A stretch of 64,000 nucleotides of DNA from Archaeoglobaceae archaeon (lineage in GTDB: Archaea > Halobacteriota > Archaeoglobi > Archaeoglobales > Archaeoglobaceae), in NCBI GenBank assembly GCA_027028145.1, contig JALVJV010000011.1, positions 62,001 to 126,000 on the forward strand, given 5' to 3'. Numbering within the stretch: the first letter of the stretch is position 1; every line of letters starts with the position of its first letter. Of the stretch, positions 28,166-38,969 are shown piece after piece. The notes under the pieces were generated by a model. That model was not told the origin of the DNA. It saw only the letters and a program-made list of their open reading frames with translations, and made no database searches. The position numbers were made by a program, and so were the translations under genes.

Positions 28166-29546
28166 AATTTGCTACGTGGAAAAGCAGAGAGCGGTAACGA
28201 TAAATCCAAACAAGATCTGCCAGCCGATTGGAGCAATGTGGGCTACCTTGGGGGTTCACAGAGGAATTCCTTTCGTTCAAGGCTCTCAGGGATGTTGCAC
28301 ATACGTTAGATACACTTTCAACAGGCACTTCAGAGAGCCAGTTACGATTGCCGTCGCATCCTTCCACGAGCATGCCGCGGTTTACGGTGGAATGAAGAAT
28401 CTCGTTGAGGGCGTGTTTAACTTAGTTGCAAGATACGATCCAGACTTGATAGCCGTGATCACTACATGCTCATCTGAAACGATAGGAGACGATATAGAGG
28501 CGTTTATAAGGGCGGCTAAGAGGAAGATAGCCAACGAGTTGGGTGAGGAAAAGGCTCAACTGCCGATCATTCCCGTCCACTGTCCATCTTATCAGGGAAG
28601 CCACGTCACCGGATATGACAACGCATCCAAGGCTTACCTTGCTCATCTCGCCAAGAAGGAGGATGGAAGGGAGAAGCTGATAAACGTCATTCCGGGATTC
28701 GGAGTAAATCCCGGAGACATAGAGGAGATCAAGAGAATTTTGGACATGTTCGGTTTGAAGGAGAAGGAGGACTATTCGGTTTTATTCGACATAAGTGAAA
28801 CGCTGTATCAGCCCTTGCGAGAGCCGATAAGGGAGTTGCCGTATTATCCGAAGGGTGGAACTCTCGTTGAGGAATTCGTTGAAGCCGCTAACGCAAAGGC
28901 TACCTTCGCTCTCTGTCAGCATGCTGGTGGGAGTGGAGCTCTCTATTTGAAGAACAAATTTGGAGTCGAGCCATACTTCGGCTTACCTATAGGAATAAAG
29001 AATACGGACAACTTCGTCATCAACGTAGCAAAGGTAACGGGTTTGGAAATTCCGGATAAGCTCTTGGATGAGAGGGGAAGGCTGATCGATGCCATCGTCG
29101 ATACTGTTCACTACACGATGAATGTCAGAGTTGGAATCTTCGGAGATCCGGATTTCGTCATAGCGATAACGAGGTTCTGCTGTGAGATAGGGCTTAGACC
29201 CGTTGTCGTGAACACTCAGACGCCTTCCAAGATATACAAGCAGGAGATGGAAAAGATAGCCAAGGAATACGATGTAACGTTTGAGGTTCAGTTTTCTGAC
29301 CTTTGGGACTTCGAGAAGTCCGTTAAGGAGAAGGGTGTTGAGTTACTAATCGGACATCCGAGAGGTGGGGTTAAGCTGGCTGAAGAACTCGGCATCGGGC
29401 TTGTTAGAGTCGGATTCCCGATATACGACAGAGTCGGATACTTCAGATGGCCGATTGTGGGTTATAGAGGTAGCTTGAGGTTGTTCGATGAGATAGTGAA
29501 CACGATCCTCGATACACGTGTCCCGTGGGATCAGAAGCAACAGTGA
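28158..29546 (+). CDS. nifK: Nitrogenase beta subunit
   Basis: 462 residues from ATG 28158, overlapping the nifD stop by 8 bp with a GGTGG SD inside nifD. P-cluster ligands Cys21 (NKICQPIGA), Cys46 (GSQGCC) and Cys104 (TTCSSETIGDD) are present, as are the PSYQGSHVTGYDN segment and IRVGFPIYDR-like VRVGFPIYDRVGYFRWP. The frame is intact, in contrast to nifD. It is short for NifK (Azotobacter about 520), lacking the N-terminal extension, as in archaeal and VnfK-type proteins. With NifD it forms the catalytic heterotetramer. Confidence 0.95.
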   Translation: MGEICYVEKQRAVTINPNKICQPIGAMWATLGVHRGIPFVQGSQGCCTYVRYTFNRHFREPVTIAVASFHEHAAVYGGMKNLVEGVFNLVARYDPDLIAVITTCSSETIGDDIEAFIRAAKRKIANELGEEKAQLPIIPVHCPSYQGSHVTGYDNASKAYLAHLAKKEDGREKLINVIPGFGVNPGDIEEIKRILDMFGLKEKEDYSVLFDISETLYQPLREPIRELPYYPKGGTLVEEFVEAANAKATFALCQHAGGSGALYLKNKFGVEPYFGLPIGIKNTDNFVINVAKVTGLEIPDKLLDERGRLIDAIVDTVHYTMNVRVGIFGDPDFVIAITRFCCEIGLRPVVVNTQTPSKIYKQEMEKIAKEYDVTFEVQFSDLWDFEKSVKEKGVELLIGHPRGGVKLAEELGIGLVRVGFPIYDRVGYFRWPIVGYRGSLRLFDEIVNTILDTRVPWDQKQQ

Positions 29547-29555
29547 GGTGATGAA

Positions 29556-29867
29556 ATGAAGGTAGTCAGGGTTAGGTTTTACGACAGGTTGGGTAGGATC
29601 GCTCAAAACGGTAACTTCGCATACATAACGTTCCACATCGGAGAGGACTTAAAGCCGAAGGACGGCGATCTGCTCGTTCAGGTGACGAACGTCAAGGGTA
29701 TTCCCATACTGGTTGCAAAGTTCATAACCGGGGAGTTCTTAGCCGCGTTCAGAAAGCCCGTTGATATTAAGAGCTTGGACGAGCTTAAGACGAGGTTTCG
29801 GGTGCCGGATGATGTTGTTGAGGAGATCAGAAGGATATGCAGGGAGAAGGGAATAGACTGGATTTAG
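29556..29867 (+). CDS. Unknown protein encoded in the nif operon (A)
   Basis: 103 residues, not recognised. The N-terminal two thirds look beta-rich (KVVRVRFYDRLGRI, FAYITFHIGEDLK, DLLVQVTNVKGIPILVAKF) and the end is helical (DDVVEEIRRICREKG). One Cys, no metal motif. It follows nifK by 9 bp with a GAGGTGATGAA SD and precedes another small gene by 14 bp, so it should be made with nitrogenase. It shows no resemblance to NifX, NifW, NifZ, AnfO or VnfG/AnfG that I can see. A role in nitrogenase assembly or protection is a guess from position. Confidence 0.85.
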   Translation: MKVVRVRFYDRLGRIAQNGNFAYITFHIGEDLKPKDGDLLVQVTNVKGIPILVAKFITGEFLAAFRKPVDIKSLDELKTRFRVPDDVVEEIRRICREKGIDWI

Positions 29868-29881
29868 TTTGAGGTGACGGT

Positions 29882-30151
29882 ATGAACGCGCTGATATACA
29901 TGGAGCTCGATCCAAAGGTTCAGGATCTAAGGATTGCGTTCGAGAAGGCTGTTACTGCAAGGAAGAAGACGTTGTTTTTAGATGCTTATCTAAGGTTTTT
30001 CGAGAAGCTTGAGGAGTTCAAAAGACTCGCTAAGAAGCTTGGGCTGAGCGAGGAAGACATTTACAGATACTTTCCGGATGTAGGATATATGGAAAGGAGC
30101 GTTAGGGAGCGATACGAGGAGTGGATGTCTTCAAAATTTTCCCAGAACTAA
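29882..30151 (+). CDS. Unknown helical protein encoded in the nif operon (B)
   Basis: 89 residues, predicted all-helical (VQDLRIAFEKAVTARKKTLFLDAYLRFFEKLEEFKRLAKK), no Cys. The ending LSEEDIYRYFPDVGYMERSVRERYEEW is rich in aromatics. SD GAGGTGACGG precedes the ATG. Last gene of the nif operon, ending four bases from the convergent glycosylase gene. The size and helical nature invite comparison with the small delta subunit of V/Fe nitrogenases, but I see no convincing sequence match. Function unknown. Confidence 0.85.
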   Translation: MNALIYMELDPKVQDLRIAFEKAVTARKKTLFLDAYLRFFEKLEEFKRLAKKLGLSEEDIYRYFPDVGYMERSVRERYEEWMSSKFSQN

Positions 30152-30154
30152 ATT

Positions 30155-30772
30155 TTATTTGAGTATTTTGCCAGTCATCTGAAACCACAAAATGAGATCG
30201 AGCTCGGCTAAAGATACACCCATTTCCCTACCAATTTTTCTGAGAATGTTCTCAATTTTTTTGTAAGTTCTTGCGCTCAAGCTGTTCGGAATCTCGCGGA
30301 TATATCCTTTTTCGTTCAGCCACCTGAGTATGTGCCTATCGATAATAGCGATGTCTTTCCTTCCTATATTCCTCAAAAAGTGGCTGGCTTCCTTGTATCC
30401 CAACCCCCTCACATTCTTAACCAAATACTCTCTTGCCTCAGAGCTTTTTAGTCTTAAAGCTCGTTCTATTAGTTCAAAGTTTTGCAACGCTTCGAATATG
30501 TATTTCGCTTTTCTACTCCAGAATCTAACGCCTGCGGATCTCAAAAGATTCTCTATACCGTTCAGCGTTAAGGTTTTCAAATTTTCCAGCGATTTCTGAA
30601 ATTTCAAGCCGGAAATAGCCGAGGAATTTGCTGTGGATATGCAAAAGGCTAATTCGGTTTGAATCGTCGCCCTAACCTTAAGATCTACAAAAGGGTTGAA
30701 GTCGAAAATCACAATTCCGTTTTTTCCAAGCTTTTCAAACTCTTCGAGTCTCCTCTTTATGACTGATTCCAT
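30155..30772 (-). CDS. ogg: N-glycosylase/DNA lyase, OGG2 type
   Basis: 205 residues. The helix-hairpin-helix active site is clear: VRGLGYKEASHFLRNIGRKDIAIIDRHILRWL, with the catalytic Lys in GYKEASH and the Asp in IIDRHIL. The N-terminal ATIQTELAFCISTANSS and VRFWSRKAKYI also match archaeal Ogg2. The enzyme removes 8-oxoguanine and nicks the abasic site. It converges with the nif operon and diverges from a ferredoxin gene. Confidence 0.92.
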   Translation of the reverse strand: MESVIKRRLEEFEKLGKNGIVIFDFNPFVDLKVRATIQTELAFCISTANSSAISGLKFQKSLENLKTLTLNGIENLLRSAGVRFWSRKAKYIFEALQNFELIERALRLKSSEAREYLVKNVRGLGYKEASHFLRNIGRKDIAIIDRHILRWLNEKGYIREIPNSLSARTYKKIENILRKIGREMGVSLAELDLILWFQMTGKILK

Positions 30773-30806
30773 TCAGCTTAAATATCCCAAGAGGTCTTTA
30801 AGTCTT

Positions 30807-30986
30807 ATGATCCTGATAAATTACGATAGATGCAATAGTTGCGGAGAATGCGTAAAGGCTTGCCCGGCGAATGTGTTCGAGTTTTTGGAAGATACCGTGA
30901 TAGTTGCGAATCCTCAGGATTGTCTGATATGTTGCAACTGCGTTGACGTTTGCCCGAGAAAAGCTATCGTAGTTGAAGGTTGCTAA
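30807..30986 (+). CDS. Small 4Fe-4S ferredoxin
   Basis: 59 residues from ATG 30807 with a TATA box GCTTAAATAT about 27 bp upstream. It contains CNSCGECVKACPANVFEF and CLICCNCVDVCPRKAI, two [4Fe-4S] sites of the dicluster ferredoxin type (8 Cys plus extras). Its position between the nif operon and amtB makes it a candidate electron donor to NifH, but no other evidence ties it there. It ends overlapping the convergent RHH regulator by 4 bp. An in-frame longer reading from 30696 is antisense to ogg and rejected. Confidence 0.88.
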   Translation: MILINYDRCNSCGECVKACPANVFEFLEDTVIVANPQDCLICCNCVDVCPRKAIVVEGC

Positions 30987-31508
30987 AGCTTTAGTCTCAG
31001 CTTCATCAGATCTTCCTTAATCTCCACATTTAGCCCCATGTTCCTGAAGACCTCTTCCAAGAACATCTTTACGAACTTCTTCGTTGCCTCGTGATTCAAA
31101 ACTAAAGTCCACTCTCCGTTCTTGGCGTTTATTCTGAAGAAGTTGCAAGCTTCGAGTCTCTCAAGAACGTATTTCGCATCCTTACCTCTGAATTCCTCAG
31201 CATGAGCCCTCGCAACTTCCCGATGCATCTCCCAGAACTTCTCACTTTCCGGATGTGTTTCGATGAATCTCAGAAACGTAACCCAGTGATCTATGTCGAG
31301 AATTATGTGTTCACCTTCTGAAAGCATCTCAACGTAAGTCTTGACCTTCTTCCAATCGTATCGTTCCAATTCCCGATAATCGTGATAGAATTTCAAAGCC
31401 CTTCTTATCAATTCGCTTTGGGAATTTCTAAATTCCTCTTTGAGATCGTTTAGAATCTCGTAGCTTTCCTCGTCGAGAGCGACCGTTATTCTGATCGGAT
31501 TCTTCATG
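30983..31508 (-). CDS. Ribbon-helix-helix regulator, paralogue 1 (divergent from amtB)
   Basis: 174 residues from ATG 31508. An N-terminal RHH domain (IRITVALDEESYEILNDL..., NSQSELIRRALKFY) is joined to about 130 residues with EMLSEGEHIILDIDHW, FLRFIETHPE and LERLEACNFFRI. It is closely related over its full length to the regulator at 34156-34689; the two bracket amtB-glnK. A TATA-like CTTTTAAAT about 25 bp upstream suggests a leaderless start at 31508. The perfect palindrome at 31551-31565 lies between this gene and amtB, a natural operator. Nitrogen regulation is inferred from context only. Confidence 0.82.
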
Positions 31509-31550
31509 CTCAAAAGTAACCGCATCGATTTAAAAGTTTTTGTAAGATGT

Positions 31551-31565
31551 CACAAAAATTGTGAA
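31551..31565. promoter_or_regulatory. Palindromic operator candidate between RHH gene and amtB
   Basis: TCACAA-AAA-TTGTGA is a perfect 6-bp inverted repeat with a 3-bp spacer. It sits upstream of TATA elements on both sides: the RHH gene (about 31528-31536) and amtB (about 31586-31600). A related imperfect site precedes nifH. It is not the NrpR motif known from methanogens. Confidence 0.5.
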
Positions 31566-31639
31566 AAGTTATCAGAAATTAAGCAAAAATATTAAAAATT
31601 TTTTTAAAAAACATGTCTATTTTTGAGTTGGGTGATGGG

Positions 31640-34131
<2,492 letters not shown>

Positions 34132-34155
34132 AAACTTAAAGGGGGATCGCAAAGC

Positions 34156-34689
34156 ATGAAGAAGCCTATTAGAGTTACGGTAGCTCTCGACGAAGAGAGT
34201 TACAGAATATTCAACCGTCTTAAGGATGAGATACGAGTTTCGCAGAGCGAATTGATCAGAAGGGTTCTCAAGTTCTATTCGATCTACAGGGATCTTGAAA
34301 GGTATGAGAGCGATAGGATAATGATCTACGTTGAGATGCTTTCAGAAGGTGAACACATAATTCTCGACATAGATCACTGGATTACCTTCCTAAGATTCAT
34401 AGAAACCCATCCGGAAAGGGACGAATTTTGGAAGATACACAGAGAGATCGCGAAGGCTCACGCAGAGCAGTTCGCGGGAAAGTCAGCTGAATACATATTG
34501 GAAAGACTCGAAGCCTGCAACTTCTTCAGAATAAATAAGGTTGCGGAAAACGAGTGGACGCTTATATTGGGCAACGAGATAACGAAGAACTTCATCAAGA
34601 TATTCCTCGAAGAAGTCTTCAGCGGAGTCGGAATAAACGCTGAGATCAAGGAAGATCTGACAAAGTTAAGGATTAAAATCAAGGTTTAA
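34156..34689 (+). CDS. Ribbon-helix-helix regulator, paralogue 2
   Basis: 177 residues, full-length paralogue of the regulator at 30983-31508 (by eye about two thirds identical). The RHH domain is IRVTVALDEESYRIFNRLKDE...VSQSELIRRVLKFY. The shared C-terminal part has EMLSEGEHIILDIDHW, FLRFIETHPE, LERLEACNFFRI and EIKEDLTKLRIK. A TATA-like AAACTTAAAG lies about 20 bp upstream. The identical His/Asp/Glu-rich motif could bind a metal or metabolite. Its 3' end overlaps the convergent amidotransferase by 24 bp. RHH is clear; target genes are inference. Confidence 0.82.
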   Translation: MKKPIRVTVALDEESYRIFNRLKDEIRVSQSELIRRVLKFYSIYRDLERYESDRIMIYVEMLSEGEHIILDIDHWITFLRFIETHPERDEFWKIHREIAKAHAEQFAGKSAEYILERLEACNFFRINKVAENEWTLILGNEITKNFIKIFLEEVFSGVGINAEIKEDLTKLRIKIKV

Positions 34690-35340
34690 AAAAGCATCAA
34701 CGAGCTTTCTACAATTCTTTAGCAGTTCATCTATATGCTCATCGGTTTCCGCGATTATCCTCTTCCTATCTTCATCGCTCAAGCTACCTTCCCTTTCAAC
34801 CCAATCCCTCACTATTTCGGGAGTAACTTCCAAGTGGAATTGCAATCCTATGGCATTTCCAATTCGGAACGCCTGATTTCTAACCAAATCTCCGGCATAT
34901 AGCAATTTCGCGCCATCGGGAAGATCGAACGTATCTCCGTGCCACTGGAAGACCGTCAGGATTTCCGGCAGATCTTTGGTTACGGAATCGTCTTCGAACT
35001 TCCTAACCTTAAACCAGCCCAATTCCTTTTTATACGGATAAACCCTCTTTCCCAACGCATTCGCAATCAGCTGAGCTCCCAAACAGATTCCCAAAATCGG
35101 TATGTTTCGCTTGAATGCTTGCCTTATCATCTCCTTTTCCTTAGCTAAAAACGGATATTTGTCCTCCTCATAAACTCCCATCGGACCGCCCATAATCACT
35201 ATGTGCGTTGCATCTCTGAGTTCCGGCTTCTCACCCTCGTAAACGTGGATATATTCGTATTCTATGCCCTTCTCCCTAAGTATATCTTCGATGTAGCCCA
35301 TGGGCTCATGCGAAACGTGCTGAATTGCGATAACCTTCAT
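34666..35340 (-). CDS. Class I glutamine amidotransferase (GMP synthase-like)
   Basis: 224 residues. It has the Cys-His-Glu triad of class I GATases: nucleophile in LGICLGAQLIA and the His/Glu pair in LQFHLEVTPEI. IVIMGGPMGVYEEDKYPFL is typical of the stand-alone GMP-synthase-like glutaminase family found in many archaea. The acceptor substrate is unknown. Members include glutamine hydrolases that act on gamma-glutamyl compounds. The nitrogen-rich neighbourhood suggests a role in glutamine or polyamine nitrogen, but this is not shown. Confidence 0.87.
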   Translation of the reverse strand: MKVIAIQHVSHEPMGYIEDILREKGIEYEYIHVYEGEKPELRDATHIVIMGGPMGVYEEDKYPFLAKEKEMIRQAFKRNIPILGICLGAQLIANALGKRVYPYKKELGWFKVRKFEDDSVTKDLPEILTVFQWHGDTFDLPDGAKLLYAGDLVRNQAFRIGNAIGLQFHLEVTPEIVRDWVEREGSLSDEDRKRIIAETDEHIDELLKNCRKLVDAFLNLDFNP

Positions 35341-35382
35341 GAAGTTTGCTCGAAAAACCGATTAATATCTTTTTTCTTTAGG

Positions 35383-36099
35383 TTAATAAAGTGTTCTCGG
35401 ATATGTTGATTTTGCTCTTTCAGCTTCTTCTATATCAATGTCTACACTTGCGAATTTCCTCTTGTGCGACGTCGATGCGAGGACATCTCCATCGGGGGAA
35501 ATTATCCATCCTCTCCCGCTAAAGCCGTTGCCGTATCGGTTTGAAGATGCTACGAACGCTCCAGAAACGATAGCTGTCATCTTCAAAGCTGTTAACCACC
35601 TTTTTATAGCCTGAGTCGCACGAGGAACGAAGATCACGTGGACTCCCAATTTTGCGTATTCTCTTGCAAGCTCTTGAAAGAAAACTTCGCTACATATTAG
35701 AACACCCAGCCTAATTCCGTTCCATTCTATAACTTCAGCTTTACTGTTACCCTTGTCGAACCATCTCCTCTCGTAGAATCCCCACTCATTCGGCATGTAA
35801 TATTTGGATCGTATCGGGACGTATTCACCGTCCCACAGAAAGGCCTGATTCAACCTTTTGGTTGTTTGGACGGGACGAGTTGAAACCACTGCAAAGTCGA
35901 TCTCTTCAAGCTTTTGTATAAGCCTGTCATGAGCCTCCAAAGCTTCATTCCAAATCCTCCTATCAAACTTCAAATACTTTGCAAACCATGGATAAGCTGG
36001 CAGTTCTGGTAAAAGAACTATATTACCTGAATTCTTGGCTATTTTCAGCCAATCGTTCCAGAAATTATCATCTGATGTCTCGCATACAGTTATCTTCAC
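35383..36099 (-). CDS. Carbon-nitrogen hydrolase (nitrilase superfamily)
   Basis: 238 residues with the catalytic triad of the superfamily: Glu in VLLPELPAYPW, Lys in RSKYYMPNE and Cys in LGVLICSEVFF. RGWIISPDGDVLA is the conserved C-terminal strand pair. Family members hydrolyse nitriles, amides or carbamoyl groups and release ammonia. Substrate not determinable. It sits between the amidotransferase and modABC in the nitrogen island. The 184 bp that follow up to modC contain no gene that I can see. Confidence 0.87.
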   Translation of the reverse strand: MKITVCETSDDNFWNDWLKIAKNSGNIVLLPELPAYPWFAKYLKFDRRIWNEALEAHDRLIQKLEEIDFAVVSTRPVQTTKRLNQAFLWDGEYVPIRSKYYMPNEWGFYERRWFDKGNSKAEVIEWNGIRLGVLICSEVFFQELAREYAKLGVHVIFVPRATQAIKRWLTALKMTAIVSGAFVASSNRYGNGFSGRGWIISPDGDVLASTSHKRKFASVDIDIEEAERAKSTYPRTLY

Positions 36100-36283
36100 A
36101 TCGAATTAAACGATCGAGAATTTATTTAGCGATTTCCCAATGATCTTCACTAAAAAAATATTAGAAGTTCATTCTAAACTGGCTGTCGAAGCAAATTTGC
36201 AGTGTTGCTGAAGGAAAAGCCGTGAAAAGAAAGCAAGGATGATTGCAAAATATTGGTGAAAATGTCAGTTGAATAACCTAAAA

Positions 36284-37324
36284 TCAGGCTTGTCTAATCG
36301 GAATTGCAGACATCACGCATATCTGAACCTCGCTACCTCTCCTCAGACCCATCCTAACAGCCTTGGATTTTATGGTTTCCGCAACGAGTTTTGTTCCGCT
36401 GACATCCAAAAGAACCCTTACTGTTGAAAGTGTTAGAGGATAGACGTCCAGAACCCTTGCAACGAATACGTTTTCATCTCTGAATCTGCAGTTGCTACTG
36501 CTTATTATCAATATATCCTCGGGACGGATTCCGAGCACGACGTTACCGAATTCGTAATTCCCGTTAAGTATTATCCTTATTCCACCCTCAAATACGTAAT
36601 ATCCGTTCTCTTCAACGATCTTTCCCATAAGCAAATTCTTAACACCCACGAACTTTGCAACGAACACATTTCTGGGATTTCTTAGAATATCCTCAACACT
36701 TCCACACTGCTCGATCTTCCCATCCTTAAGAACCGCAATCCTGTTTGCAAGTGAAATAGCCTCGATGAAATCATGCGTTACGTGAATAAAAGTTGTTCCC
36801 GTGCTCTCGTGAATTCTCTTAAGCTCAAGCAACAGATTCTCATGTGTGAGCCTGTCGAGAGAGTTCAGGGGTTCATCAAGCAGGATAACCTTAGGTTCAA
36901 TTGCCAAAGCTCTTGCCAAAGCCACTCGTTGCTGTTCACCCATGCTTAAGGTTTCAGGCTTTCTCTTAAGCAGATGTTCAATTCCAAGCATCTTTGCAAC
37001 TTCCTTAACCCTCTCCTTCTGCTTTCTCTTATCCTTGATTCCATAGCCTATGTTTTCTTCAACGCTTAAATGTGGAAAAAGGTATCTTCCATGGCACATC
37101 ACGATCTTGCGTTCGTTTATAGGCTTATCCGTTATATCCATCCCATCAAGTATAATCCTTCCGAAATCGGGCTTTCTAAAGCCGGCAATTATTTCAAGCA
37201 ACGTTGTCTTTCCGGCTCCACTTAAACCTAAGAAAACGAAATATTCTCCGTCTTCAATATCAAGCCTGTCAATTTCAAGCGTTAATTGTTCGAGCTTCTT
37301 CCTCAAATTTTCAATCGTCAGCAT
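36284..37324 (-). CDS. modC: Molybdate/tungstate ABC transporter ATPase
   Basis: 346 residues from ATG 37324, placed 6 bp after a GAGGTGAT SD. Walker A is GLSGAGKT, signature LSMGEQQRVALARAL, Walker B VILLDEPLNSLD. A C-terminal TOBE-type domain (about 240-346: FEGGIRIILNGNYEFGNVVLGIRPEDI...) probably binds oxyanion for trans-inhibition. Third gene of the modA-B-C operon. Molybdenum supply fits the neighbouring nitrogenase and homocitrate synthase. Confidence 0.9.
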   Translation of the reverse strand: MLTIENLRKKLEQLTLEIDRLDIEDGEYFVFLGLSGAGKTTLLEIIAGFRKPDFGRIILDGMDITDKPINERKIVMCHGRYLFPHLSVEENIGYGIKDKRKQKERVKEVAKMLGIEHLLKRKPETLSMGEQQRVALARALAIEPKVILLDEPLNSLDRLTHENLLLELKRIHESTGTTFIHVTHDFIEAISLANRIAVLKDGKIEQCGSVEDILRNPRNVFVAKFVGVKNLLMGKIVEENGYYVFEGGIRIILNGNYEFGNVVLGIRPEDILIISSSNCRFRDENVFVARVLDVYPLTLSTVRVLLDVSGTKLVAETIKSKAVRMGLRRGSEVQICVMSAIPIRQA

Positions 37325-37329
37325 GAAAA

Positions 37330-38094
37330 TCACCTCAAACTCGCAACGAACTTAATCGAAATTATCGTCAAAATCGCTATTACAAGCATTATGAAGGCTA
37401 TAGCCAAAGCGAGCTCTATGTTTCCGACTGAAATGTTAAGGAATACTGCGATTGGCAGAGTTTCTGTTCTCATCTTCGTTGCTCCGGCTAACATTAAGGT
37501 AGCTCCGAATTCACCCATGCATCGAGCCCAAGCCAAGATCGCTCCTGCTAAGATCCCCTTCTTTGCCATCGGAAGTGTAACTCTCAAAAAGCTTTCAAAT
37601 CTGCTCGAACCGAGACTCTGAGCAACCAATTCATACTTCGAATCTATGCTTTCGAAAACAGCCCTTGCGGTTCTGATCACGAACGGGGTTGCGACGAAGA
37701 ACTGGGCTACGATTATTCCGCACGGTGTAAAAACGACTCTAACGATGTGCTCGGTTATGAACCTACCTATTTCTGTTTCTCCGAAGAAAATTAGCAGTCC
37801 AAAACCAGAGATGAGCGGAGGCAGAACAACTGGCAAATCAATTAAGCTGTCCAGAACTTCCTTACCCCTGAAGTGATACCTCGCCAAGGCGTAAGCCGAC
37901 GGAACTCCAACAAGCAGAGCGAAGAGTGTAGCTACGAAGGCTGATTTGAGACTTAAGGATACGGCAAACTGAACTTCCTCCGAGCTAAGGGCATTTTGAA
38001 GGGTTTGGGGGGTAATCTTTCCGGTTATCGATAAAACTACCGAAAGAACGATCAATATAAAAAACGTTAAAGCCAGAAATGCGATCGCCCTCAT
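37330..38094 (-). CDS. modB: Molybdate/tungstate ABC transporter permease
   Basis: 254 residues, about six membrane helices, with the permease signature EAA loop RVTLPMAKKGILAGAILAWARCMGEFGATLMLAG typical of ModB/WtpB. DLPVVLPPLISGFGLLIFFG is also characteristic. It overlaps modA by 4 bp and leads into modC with 5 bp spacing. It forms the membrane channel for the oxyanion. Confidence 0.92.
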   Translation of the reverse strand: MRAIAFLALTFFILIVLSVVLSITGKITPQTLQNALSSEEVQFAVSLSLKSAFVATLFALLVGVPSAYALARYHFRGKEVLDSLIDLPVVLPPLISGFGLLIFFGETEIGRFITEHIVRVVFTPCGIIVAQFFVATPFVIRTARAVFESIDSKYELVAQSLGSSRFESFLRVTLPMAKKGILAGAILAWARCMGEFGATLMLAGATKMRTETLPIAVFLNISVGNIELALAIAFIMLVIAILTIISIKFVASLR

Positions 38095-38855
38095 AGGACT
38101 ACGAATCCGTGCTTTTCAAATATTTCTCTTCCCTTCGTAAGCACGAAGTTGTAGAACTTCCTTGCAAGCTTTTCATCCTTCGTAAACTTCAGGATTGCGA
38201 TTGGAACGGTCTTTATAACGTTATAGCTTTCGTTTATCGGAATTATATCGACCTTATCCTTATTCTCAAGCGCATCGGCTCTCCAGACCACTGCCGCATC
38301 CACCTGCCCCTCTATTGCGTAAAGTAGGACTTGCTTCACAGTTGCACCCTTAACAACAACGTTCTTCATGATTTTCTCGCTAATTCCGGGGTGATACTTC
38401 TCTGCCTTTGCAAGGATCTTCTTCATAGCTACTCCAATTGCGATATTCTCATCGCCTATAGCCAATCTAACTCCCGGCTTCGCGAGATCTTCGAAGCATC
38501 TTATGTTCTTCGGATTACCCTTCGGAACGACTATAACCGGTATGTGCTTCGTAAAGTTCTTGTATTCGATGATTTCACCTTTATCGAGCAACTTCTTAAC
38601 GTATATGTAGTCCCCCGGCACGAATATATCTCCACTCTTCGTAGCTTCGATCTTAGCAAGTAGATATCCGCTTCCGGCATAATCGCAGAGAACCTTGACC
38701 CCATACTCCTTCTCGAATTCCTTTGCAATTTCATCCATCGGCTTTCGCATTCCTGCTCCGCAATAGACGTGTATAACCTTCTCTCCAGCTTGTTGGACGC
38801 ATCCTAATAGCACAATAGCCAATACAACGATCATAGCTACGGCAAACGATCTCAT
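38091..38855 (-). CDS. modA: Molybdate-type ABC substrate-binding lipoprotein
   Basis: 254 residues. Signal peptide with lipobox VLLGCVQQ (Cys about residue 19), then a ModA-type domain: IHVYCGAGMRKPMDEIAKEFEKEYG, DIFVPGDYIYVKKLLDKG, IPVIVVPKGNPKNI, GQVDAAVVWRADAL. It is nearer the short ModA class than the longer archaeal WtpA, so molybdate or tungstate are both possible. It starts the leftward mod operon. A TATA element (ATATATAAATT, 38888-38898) and an inverted repeat lie just upstream. Confidence 0.9.
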   Translation of the reverse strand: MRSFAVAMIVVLAIVLLGCVQQAGEKVIHVYCGAGMRKPMDEIAKEFEKEYGVKVLCDYAGSGYLLAKIEATKSGDIFVPGDYIYVKKLLDKGEIIEYKNFTKHIPVIVVPKGNPKNIRCFEDLAKPGVRLAIGDENIAIGVAMKKILAKAEKYHPGISEKIMKNVVVKGATVKQVLLYAIEGQVDAAVVWRADALENKDKVDIIPINESYNVIKTVPIAILKFTKDEKLARKFYNFVLTKGREIFEKHGFVVL

Positions 38856-38898
38856 TCGAACACCTCTACGGAGCTAAATATCACTGATATATAAATTA

Positions 38899-38914
38899 TT
38901 TTACGAATGTAAAA
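38899..38914. promoter_or_regulatory. Inverted repeat upstream of modA
   Basis: TTTTAC-GAAT-GTAAAA, perfect 6-bp arms with a 4-bp spacer, directly upstream of the modA TATA element where a regulator would block or recruit transcription factors. A related ATTTTACGTAT occurs upstream of the homocitrate synthase gene (40338-40348). No ModE-type consensus is recognised. Confidence 0.45.
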
Positions 38915-38969
38915 AATAAATTTAACAAAACGTCATAAAAATTCATAACGTGAATATAGCAATCATTCT

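Noticed and set aside
26727-29546. nifDK as a non-fixing nitrogenase-like enzyme (CfbD, BchNB or methylthio-alkane reductase type)
   Set aside because: All six P-cluster Cys, the cofactor Cys and His ligands, and flanking nifI1/nifI2 are present. The question of metal type stays open, but a cofactorless relative is unlikely.
29882-30151. Direct assignment of the second small nif-operon gene as VnfG/AnfG
   Set aside because: No shared motif with known delta subunits can be seen; only size and helical content agree. Kept as a hypothesis in the findings.
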